This document shows, piece after piece, positions 55,660 through 61,697 of a stretch of DNA of 64,000 bases (positions are counted from its first letter, which is position 1; every line of letters starts with the position of its first letter). The translations under genes were made by a program, and so were the position numbers. Location: contig JABARQ010000042.1 in assembly GCA_019186985.1 (NCBI GenBank), forward strand, positions 28,868 through 92,867, read 5' to 3'. The notes under the pieces are model-generated. The model was not told where the DNA came from. It ran no database searches and saw only the letters and a list, made by a program, of their open reading frames with translations. Origin of the DNA: Prosthecobacter sp. Its GTDB lineage: Bacteria; Verrucomicrobiota; Verrucomicrobiia; Verrucomicrobiales; Verrucomicrobiaceae.

Positions 55660-55898
55660 CCCTCGACCTCTCCACTCTCTACGCCGCCACCGGCACCGCC
55701 AAGCTCGCCGACCTTCCTGCCTATGAGGCGGAAGTCAAAAAGGCGGTGCCGCGTGGCGTCGATGTCACCCTCACCGGGCCCGGCCCGGTCTGGCTCTACC
55801 TCCGGCTGGCCCACACCCTCCACGGCATCGCCCGCAGCCTGCGCTACGATTCCCCCGTCACCGGTCCGGTAGTCGTTTTCAACCACAATCCAAACTAA
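55656..55898 (+). CDS. csx3: Csx3/Crn3-like ring nuclease
   Basis: An 80-residue protein with the Csx3 core: VPRGVDVTLTGPGPVWLYLRLAHTLHG and SLRYDSPVTGPVVVFNH, comparable to the VVISGRGPIWL...LAH...YDPRLG...VVV.SH pattern of Archaeoglobus Csx3. His53 or His56 and Asp65 could be the catalytic pair that cuts cyclic tetra-adenylate and shuts signalling off. It overlaps the CARF nuclease gene by four bases (ATGA), so activator-degrading and effector proteins are coupled. It is slightly shorter than the ~100-residue stand-alone family members. Confidence 0.85.
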   Translation: MTLDLSTLYAATGTAKLADLPAYEAEVKKAVPRGVDVTLTGPGPVWLYLRLAHTLHGIARSLRYDSPVTGPVVVFNHNPN

Positions 55899-55905
55899 TC
55901 CCCTT

Positions 55906-57144
55906 ATGCCAGCCAAAAAGAATTCATCTGCTGCGGCTGCTAATACGGCAGAAGCAGCCAAAAAGCAAACCGTTCTCATTGCAGTTACCGGACTTTCTCC
56001 GGCAATCCTAGCTGAAACCGTCTGGGTGCTGGCCAAAGAGCACGAAATTCTTCCAGACCGGGTCGTACTCATTACCACTACGGAAGGGCGGCGAATCCTT
56101 GAACGTCAGCTTTTCACCTCAAGCAACGATTGGGGGGGCATGAGCGTCTGGGATGCGCTGAGGAAGGAGCTCCGCGCACCCCAGGAAAAGCTGAGAATAG
56201 AAGGCTATCGGATCATGACAGCACAAGCTGCAATCAATGCGCCAGCACCGGAACTCGACGACATTCGTGACGATAAAGAGAATGCTGCTGCTGCAGATTT
56301 TATTTTGAACCAGGTTCGCACGGAAGTTCAGTCGTCAGACATGCTGATTGCTTCCATAGCTGGCGGCAGAAAAACAATGGGAACGTTACTTTACGCGGCA
56401 ATGTCTTTAGCCGCCCGCCCTCAAGATTGGGTGACGCATGTCATCGTGAATGATCCCTTCGACAAGAAATTGGTTCCTGATTTTTATTTCAAACCTGCAA
56501 AAGCTATAGTCCATAAACTCCTCGACAAAGACGGCAAGGTAGTCAGCCAGCATTCGAGCCGAGACGCCGTTATTCACCTCGCGAGAATTCCCTTTGTTCC
56601 AATGAGTAATCGTTTCAAAGACTTCGCAGAGCATGAGCAGCAGGGATCTTTTCTTGAGACAGTCTCACGCATCGCAAGAAAGGAATTAAATAGCACCCCT
56701 TATGTTGCCAATCTTGCTTTTGACCACGACAATAAGTCACTGATTATTGACGGAACCATTGTTATTGAGATGGAGAACCCAACCCATCTAAACTTGCTCA
56801 ATTGGTTGTGCTTGGTGCAAGATGCGTCTTGGTTACCCACGCAAAAAAAGATATCAGGCATTTTCCAAGCTGCCGAACAATTCTGCCGGAAGTGGCATGG
56901 CATGCCCGTTATGGAGGGGCAGGTTCACACTGGTTGGAAGGATACTCTGAAAGCAATCGTGCCTCAATACAAAGGGGAAGTTCCTTCATGGGTTAAAAAA
57001 TTGGAGGCGCGTGACTTTACAAAAGCGCTTGCCCGTGTCCGAAAGCGAGTCCCTGACGATCATCCCTGGAGACAGCTTCCAGAGAAGACACTCAAGCTCC
57101 TCCCACTTAAGCTTGTAGGCACAAAAGCACTTGCCGCTAAATGA
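55906..57144 (+). CDS. csx14: CARF-domain protein of the Csx14/NE0113 family
   Basis: A 412-residue protein. After a charged N-terminal tail, TVLIAVTGLSPAILAETVWVLAKEHEILPDRVVLITTTEG is the NE0113/Csx14 signature; LIASIAGGRKTMGTLLYAAMSLAARPQDWVTHVIVND holds the conserved GGRKTM loop of the CARF ligand pocket. The C-terminal ~150 residues (NHLNLLNWLCLVQDAS-like and KKISGIFQAAEQFCRKWHG segments) look like a winged-helix effector or adaptor part without a nuclease motif. Annotation of this family as ring nuclease or cOA sensor varies. It could bind cyclic oligoadenylate and act as a regulator. Confidence 0.8.
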   Translation: MPAKKNSSAAAANTAEAAKKQTVLIAVTGLSPAILAETVWVLAKEHEILPDRVVLITTTEGRRILERQLFTSSNDWGGMSVWDALRKELRAPQEKLRIEGYRIMTAQAAINAPAPELDDIRDDKENAAAADFILNQVRTEVQSSDMLIASIAGGRKTMGTLLYAAMSLAARPQDWVTHVIVNDPFDKKLVPDFYFKPAKAIVHKLLDKDGKVVSQHSSRDAVIHLARIPFVPMSNRFKDFAEHEQQGSFLETVSRIARKELNSTPYVANLAFDHDNKSLIIDGTIVIEMENPTHLNLLNWLCLVQDASWLPTQKKISGIFQAAEQFCRKWHGMPVMEGQVHTGWKDTLKAIVPQYKGEVPSWVKKLEARDFTKALARVRKRVPDDHPWRQLPEKTLKLLPLKLVGTKALAAK

Positions 57145-57158
57145 CGGCATCCGCAAGC

Positions 57159-57180
57159 GCGGACGTATCCAGACGTCCGC
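57159..57180 (+). promoter_or_regulatory. Hairpin before the viperin-like gene
   Basis: GCGGACGT (57159-57166), loop ATCCAG and ACGTCCGC (57173-57180) form a perfect 8-bp stem between csx14 and the radical SAM gene, 40 bases before its ATG. No T run follows, so it may attenuate, process or regulate rather than terminate. Confidence 0.45.
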
Positions 57181-57219
57181 CATGGTGACGCGACTTTCAG
57201 GAGCACTCACTATGGCTCC

Positions 57220-58161
57220 ATGCAAGCCAACTCCCTCCCCGAAGCCGTCAACTACCACCTCAACAAGAACTGCAACTTCCGCTGCAAGGGGTGCTACGCG
57301 ACATTTGATGAGGATCCATCCCTTCGCAGCGTCATGCTGCCGAGGGAACAGATGTTCCGCATCGTGGAGGCGGTGGCGTCCGCGCCACTGCTGACTGGCA
57401 AGACGGTGCGCAAGCTGACTTTTGCTGGCGGTGAACCGACGCTCTGCCCCTGGCTGCCGGAACTGGTGGCCCATGCCAAGTCGCTCGGCCTGGTGACGAT
57501 GGTGGTCACGAACGGTTCCCGCTGCACGCCGGACTATCTGCGCCGTCTGGCTCCGGTGCTCGACTGGTTGACGGTGAGCATCGACAGCCTCGACGAGCCG
57601 ACCAACCGTGCCATGGGCCGCCATGACTCGAAAGGGCAGCCCTTGAGCGCGGATGCCTATGCCCGTATCCTGGCCGAAGCCGCGCTGCTCGGCCTGCGCA
57701 CGAAGATCAACACCGTGGTGAACCGCCTCAATCACTGCGAGGATATCAGCACCTTCATTGCCGACAGCGGGATCGCACGCTGGAAGGTGCTCCAGGTCAT
57801 GCCGGTCGAGGGACAGAATGACGCCCACATTGATCTGCTCACGGTTTCCCGTGCCATGTTCGATGCCTTCGTGGACCGCCACCAGGTCCGTGTTGAGGCC
57901 GCGGGCATCCGCATGGTGCCGGAGCCGGTCACCAGCATTCGTGGCAGCTACGCGATGATTGATCCCCATGGCCGCTTTTTCGATTCCAGCGCGGGGAGCC
58001 ACCGCTACAGCCAGCCGATTCTTGAGGTCGGCATTGAGGCCGCCTTTGCCCAGGTGTCGTTTGACCGCACCGCGTTCGAGGAGCGCGGCGGCAGCTATGA
58101 CTTCGCGGTTGATCAGACTCCGCCGACCTCCCCGGACATCCGCCAGATCGCATGTGTTTGA
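57220..58161 (+). CDS. Viperin-like radical SAM nucleotide dehydratase (prokaryotic viperin)
   Basis: A 313-residue protein closely following the human viperin catalytic core in order: VNYHLNKNCNFRCKGCYATF with Cys18, Cys22, Cys25 (viperin VNYHFTRQCNYKCGFCF); FAGGEP (residues 68-73); TNGS (97-100); LTVSIDSLDEPTNRAMGR; KINTVVNRLNHCEDI; RWKVLQVMPVEGQN; VPEPVTSIRGSYAMIDPHGRFFDSSAG; and ILEVGIEAAF...ERGGSYDF. Viperins make chain-terminating 3'-deoxy-3',4'-didehydro nucleotides from CTP, GTP or UTP. The N-terminal amphipathic helix of animal viperin is absent, as in bacterial homologues. It lies between the cOA-sensing genes and two membrane genes, 76 bases after csx14 and 53 before the next. Confidence 0.85.
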   Translation: MQANSLPEAVNYHLNKNCNFRCKGCYATFDEDPSLRSVMLPREQMFRIVEAVASAPLLTGKTVRKLTFAGGEPTLCPWLPELVAHAKSLGLVTMVVTNGSRCTPDYLRRLAPVLDWLTVSIDSLDEPTNRAMGRHDSKGQPLSADAYARILAEAALLGLRTKINTVVNRLNHCEDISTFIADSGIARWKVLQVMPVEGQNDAHIDLLTVSRAMFDAFVDRHQVRVEAAGIRMVPEPVTSIRGSYAMIDPHGRFFDSSAGSHRYSQPILEVGIEAAFAQVSFDRTAFEERGGSYDFAVDQTPPTSPDIRQIACV

Positions 58162-58214
58162 TTCAAAGCCATATCCTACCCCGTCCGGCATCCAGTTAAC
58201 CCTAATCACACGCC

Positions 58215-59300
58215 ATGAAGCCCACCACTCACTCCACCGACAATCTCGCTTCGTCTGCCCAGCCTGAGGCCACCTGCCTAGTCATCAGCCAGCCTGCCGC
58301 CGTGCCTGCGCGCCGCTGGACGCGGCGGCAATGGCTCCCCACCGCCCTGCTTGGTTTCGGCGGATGCCTCATGGTCAGCCGCCATTGGATGACATCGGAG
58401 CAGGAGCGGCGGCGTGCGGCCGCCCTGGCAAGCCTTCGTGAGATGGTGAAACGCGATTTGAACGAAGCCGGGGCGCTGGCCGGGCAAATGGTCGCGCCGC
58501 TGCGTTCGGGGCTGGAGACACGGCTGCAAAGCATCATCAACCAGGGCTGCGCGACCGTGTCCAAAGCAGGCAATGATCTGGGAAACTTCTGGGACTGTTT
58601 TCACCTTATCGTGCGGATGGGCCTGGACATGGTTCAGGGCTCCAAGTTGGCTGACGAATATATTGCGGCCAAGCTAGGGGCTCAGATGCAGGCCAGCACC
58701 TTGGTGCGGTCTGAGCTGGCAGGTGCCCTGGGAAGTCTGCATCACCAGCTCTCCGCGCAGGCCGGGCAGCTTTCCAGTCGCTGGCTGGAGGCGGCGGATA
58801 TCGTGCCAGCCGCTGGCTCCGCTGATGCGATCCCTGGGGCGATGAGCACCATGGCGGTCCAGGTCCGCAGCGAGATGAGCACATTCGCCACCAGTTCGGT
58901 TCTGGGTGCTGCGGGAGCAGCTGCGGCAGGCATTCATTTTTATCTGAAACGCGAACTTCTTGAGCATGTCCTGGGGAAATTCGCTCACGAGGCGGCGAAG
59001 CTGGCGGGTGCCAACCTGGGGCTGGCTGTGGCAGACGGGCCTCTGCCATTCGGGGAGACGGTTGCTCTGTTGATGGACATTGGCTTCTCCATCTGGACCG
59101 CCTGGGATGTTTACTGGCTCAGTCGTGAGCTGCCAGGGAAAATCTCCCACTGCCTGCGCGACGGCCTGCTTCAGGCTTCCGCAGAGGCAATGGCAAAGTT
59201 CGACCGCGAGGCAGCGCATCTGATCGAGGCTGCGGCAGAGGCCCGGCAAAAAGCCGCAGCTCCGGTCCTGGCGCTCACTTCTTCCACCACCATTCCATGA
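58215..59300 (+). CDS. Membrane protein of unknown function, CRISPR-associated
   Basis: A 361-residue protein that I do not recognise. A cytosolic start of ~38 residues is followed by a first hydrophobic span (about residues 40-58, PTALLGFGGCLMVSRHW) and a long charged helical region (about residues 60-225). Two further spans come at about 229-247 (SSVLGAAGAAAAGIHFYL) and 283-301 (TVALLMDIGFSIWTAWDVYWL), then a helical tail. No enzyme motif is visible. It overlaps the next membrane gene by four bases (ATGA at 59297-59300), so the two are likely made as a pair. It could be a pore-forming or anchoring effector, or an accessory to the viperin-like enzyme. Confidence 0.65.
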   Translation: MKPTTHSTDNLASSAQPEATCLVISQPAAVPARRWTRRQWLPTALLGFGGCLMVSRHWMTSEQERRRAAALASLREMVKRDLNEAGALAGQMVAPLRSGLETRLQSIINQGCATVSKAGNDLGNFWDCFHLIVRMGLDMVQGSKLADEYIAAKLGAQMQASTLVRSELAGALGSLHHQLSAQAGQLSSRWLEAADIVPAAGSADAIPGAMSTMAVQVRSEMSTFATSSVLGAAGAAAAGIHFYLKRELLEHVLGKFAHEAAKLAGANLGLAVADGPLPFGETVALLMDIGFSIWTAWDVYWLSRELPGKISHCLRDGLLQASAEAMAKFDREAAHLIEAAAEARQKAAAPVLALTSSTTIP

Positions 59301-60094
59301 AACCCACACGCCACATCCTCTTCTCCTCCCTCATGCTTCTGATTTCAGCTTCGGCATGGGCAAATCCTGTGGTTCGCCGTCTGGCGCAGCAGGCATTGCA
59401 GGCATCCGCCGACAAGGCAGCCGCGACCATGTCTCGTGAAGCTGTAGAACTCGCCGCAGCCAATGCCGTGCGCGTCATGGGCAGCGAGGCGGCGGAGAGG
59501 GCCGTGCAGCGCGGTGGCATCTCGTTTCTTCAGGCCGGCATGCATTATGGGGACGATGTGCTGCGCACGGCGTCACGGGTGCCGGAAGCGGCAGGTTTCG
59601 TTGGAGCCAGCCCTGAGCAGGCTCTGCTGCTCGCCAAACGCTATGGGGATCACGCGCTGCGGCTTGAGGCGCGCGCACCCGGCATGGCAGAATTGGCCGT
59701 TCAGCGTTTGGGCCGCGAGTCCCTTCCCGCGCTGGCCCAAACGTCCCCACGGGATGTGACTCGCCTCGTTGGGCTTGCTGAAAAGGCGGATTCTCCGGCC
59801 ACGCGGGACGCGCTATGGGCCGCTTGGAAAAGGGAAGGAGGCGCATTTCTCGACAGACTGGACCAACACAAGGCGCTCATCCTCACCGGCGGCCTCACCA
59901 CCAGCATGATTCTGGTGGCCGATGGTGTTCAGGACGCCGTCCAAGATATGCCGCAGAAGGCTCCCGAAGCCGTCCTGGCGTTTGCTCAGAAGCTTGGATC
60001 AGGAATCTCCACCAGCCTCATCATCGTTTCGTCAGGCGCGCTTTGCCTGCTTGCCGCATGGCTCTGGCACCGCCGCCCATTAAAACGGCCGTGA
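59297..60094 (+). CDS. Exported/membrane helical protein of unknown function, CRISPR-associated
   Basis: A 265-residue protein with a signal peptide (HILFSSLMLLISASAWA) and a mature Ala-rich helical region (QALQASADKAAATMSREAVELAAANAVRVMGSEAAERAV...). Two hydrophobic segments near the C-terminus (about residues 193-211, ALILTGGLTTSMILVADGV, and 235-255, ISTSLIIVSSGALCLLAAWLW) are followed by a short basic tail (HRRPLKRP). No family is recognised. It is coupled to the preceding membrane gene by a 4-base overlap and ends 30 bases before cas1. The pair may form a membrane complex between the signalling genes and the adaptation genes. Confidence 0.6.
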   Translation: MKPTRHILFSSLMLLISASAWANPVVRRLAQQALQASADKAAATMSREAVELAAANAVRVMGSEAAERAVQRGGISFLQAGMHYGDDVLRTASRVPEAAGFVGASPEQALLLAKRYGDHALRLEARAPGMAELAVQRLGRESLPALAQTSPRDVTRLVGLAEKADSPATRDALWAAWKREGGAFLDRLDQHKALILTGGLTTSMILVADGVQDAVQDMPQKAPEAVLAFAQKLGSGISTSLIIVSSGALCLLAAWLWHRRPLKRP

Positions 60095-60124
60095 TCAACA
60101 TCAACTCATAAGCTCTCTCCGCAC

Positions 60125-61129
60125 ATGCCAACCCTCTGTGTCAACACTCCTGGCTGCAAAGTCCGGCTTGTCTCGGAAAGACTTGAGATTCACGGCCCCG
60201 ATCCAGAAAACGGTGCGACCACCCTGCGTGTCGTCCCACTTCGGGACCTTGACCGCGTACTGTTGCACGAAAACTCTCAGATCAGCAGCGAGGCGCTTGC
60301 AGCACTTCTACGGGAGGAGATTGCCGTCGCCATGCTCAGTAGCAGCGGAAGGTTCCTCGGTGGCTTCCAGCCCACGATTCCAGCCCAGGGAGCCTGGCGT
60401 GTGCGCCAATACAAGACCAGCCTCGACCCCGTGTTCACCCTGCAAATGGCGGGGCGCATCGTGACAGCCAAAATCTACAACCAACGGCGTGTGTTGCAGC
60501 GCATGGCCGCCAATCGCAGCCAGGACGCCAGCCAGCCCCTTGATGCCATCGGCGCGATTTTTAATGACTGCCCACGCGCGCGCAGCATTGATGAACTGAG
60601 GGGTTTCGAAGGAGCGGCGGCAGCGCTGTATTTCCAGCAATGGGCGGGTTTTCTGCCACCTGCCTTTCCCTTCGAACGACGCAGCACACGTCCACCGCTG
60701 AACCCGGTCAACGCCTGCCTGTCATTCGGTTCCACCCTGCTTTACCAGGAGATGGTCTCGTGCATCCACGCCTGCGGCCTTGATCCAGCACTCGGCCTCA
60801 TCCACACCACCGAAGACAGAAGATGGTCCCTGGCACTAGACTTGATGGAACCTTTCCGACCCGTGCTCGTGGAGGCCCTGGCTCTTGACGTCTTCACCCA
60901 TCAAATCCTTAACGAAAAGCACTTTCGTCCCCACGAAGGCGGCGTTTACCTCAATGATGAAGGCCGTGCCAAGTTTATCGTTCAATATGAGCGGAGGATG
61001 GAACGCCAGTTCATGAGCGAATGCGCCGGACACCGCACCACCCTGCGCCAGCAGATCGGGGCACAGGCCACCATGTTCAAGTCGGCCCTTGCCGAACCTG
61101 CCAAGTTTGAACCCTTCCTGATGAACTAA
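60125..61129 (+). CDS. cas1: CRISPR integrase Cas1
   Basis: A 334-residue Cas1 with catalytic Glu162 (RGFEGAAAALYF), His227 (LIHTTEDRRWS) and Glu242 (DLMEPFRP), the metal-binding triad. The N-terminal beta domain begins TLCVNTPGCKVRLVSERLEIHGP. Cas1 and Cas2 insert new spacers next to the leader. The residues LQRMAANRSQDAS and LNPVNACLSFGSTLLYQ are typical. It is co-directional with cas2, which follows in the same transcript. Confidence 0.95.
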   Translation: MPTLCVNTPGCKVRLVSERLEIHGPDPENGATTLRVVPLRDLDRVLLHENSQISSEALAALLREEIAVAMLSSSGRFLGGFQPTIPAQGAWRVRQYKTSLDPVFTLQMAGRIVTAKIYNQRRVLQRMAANRSQDASQPLDAIGAIFNDCPRARSIDELRGFEGAAAALYFQQWAGFLPPAFPFERRSTRPPLNPVNACLSFGSTLLYQEMVSCIHACGLDPALGLIHTTEDRRWSLALDLMEPFRPVLVEALALDVFTHQILNEKHFRPHEGGVYLNDEGRAKFIVQYERRMERQFMSECAGHRTTLRQQIGAQATMFKSALAEPAKFEPFLMN

Positions 61130-61221
61130 ACTCAGGCATGACCGATCCCCCCTGCATGTCCTGGTGGCACGAAGCCTTCGCGCCTCTTCCCTACGAACGC
61201 TCGGCCCCTGGAGAAAAACAA

Positions 61222-61497
61222 ATGCTGACCCTTGTTGCCTACGACATCACTGATCCAAGGCGGCTGTCACGCGTCGCCAGGGTTTGTGAGGACTATGGGC
61301 TAAGGGTGCAATATAGCCTCTTCGAATGCCGCTTGGAAGAGACGGAGTTCGAAGATCTATGGCTCAAACTTCTTTACGAGATTGATGAGAAGGAAGACCG
61401 CCTGGTGGCCTACAAGATCGACGCCAAATCTGCCCGGCAGGTCATGACGGCAGGCACCATGGTTTGCTCGGAGAAGGTTGTATGCTATGTTGTTTGA
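61222..61497 (+). CDS. cas2: CRISPR adaptation protein Cas2
   Basis: A 91-residue protein. The start MLTLVAYDITDPRRLSRVARVCEDYGLRVQYSLFECRL is the Cas2 ferredoxin-like fold, with Asp8 in AYDIT. GGAGA is seven to eleven bases before the ATG at 61222, a fair Shine-Dalgarno. The open frame extends 28 codons upstream to 61138, but that part (DPPCMSWWHEAFAP) is not Cas2-like. It ends 200 bases before the first CRISPR repeat. Confidence 0.92.
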   Translation: MLTLVAYDITDPRRLSRVARVCEDYGLRVQYSLFECRLEETEFEDLWLKLLYEIDEKEDRLVAYKIDAKSARQVMTAGTMVCSEKVVCYVV

Positions 61498-61528
61498 ATC
61501 GTGGTTTCCTGGCTACTGTTCCACAAAA

Positions 61529-61544
61529 CCAGGTCGCGACCTGG
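61529..61544. promoter_or_regulatory. 16-bp perfect palindrome in the CRISPR leader
   Basis: CCAGGTCGCGACCTGG is self-complementary across all 16 bases, about 155 bases before the first repeat. It could bind a dimeric regulator or mark an integration-complex site. Two further half sites (CGACCTG) lie downstream in the leader. Confidence 0.45.
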
Positions 61545-61649
61545 CCGGGCCATGTCAGGCGTGGCTGCCGACCTGAACTCCAGCCAGGGGAAGGAAAGCC
61601 AATTTCATACCCGTCCATCATGCACGACTGTCAAAACACAGCTCCCGAC

Positions 61650-61677
61650 CTGACACCATATGGAACGTGCCTAGCAT
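61650..61677 (+). promoter_or_regulatory. Candidate promoter of the CRISPR array
   Basis: CTGACA (61650-61655) and TAGCAT (61672-61677) are 16 bases apart, giving a predicted start of transcription about 14 bases before the first repeat. A second -35-like TTGACA at 61677-61682 would need its -10 inside the repeat, which is less likely. Confidence 0.4.
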
Positions 61678-61697
61678 TGACAAAATGACCCCCAACA

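Larger units (their letters stand above)
61498..61697 (+). promoter_or_regulatory. CRISPR leader
   Basis: The 200 bases between cas2 and the first repeat have no gene. They contain a 16-bp palindrome, three copies of CGACCTG (61537-61543, 61569-61575, 61646-61652) and a promoter-like pair next to the array. The cas2-proximal end of the array is therefore likely to be where new spacers enter. Confidence 0.7.

Noticed and set aside
61138..61221. N-terminal extension of Cas2 by 28 residues
   Set aside because: The added sequence is not Cas2-like and a Shine-Dalgarno lies just before the internal ATG at 61222.
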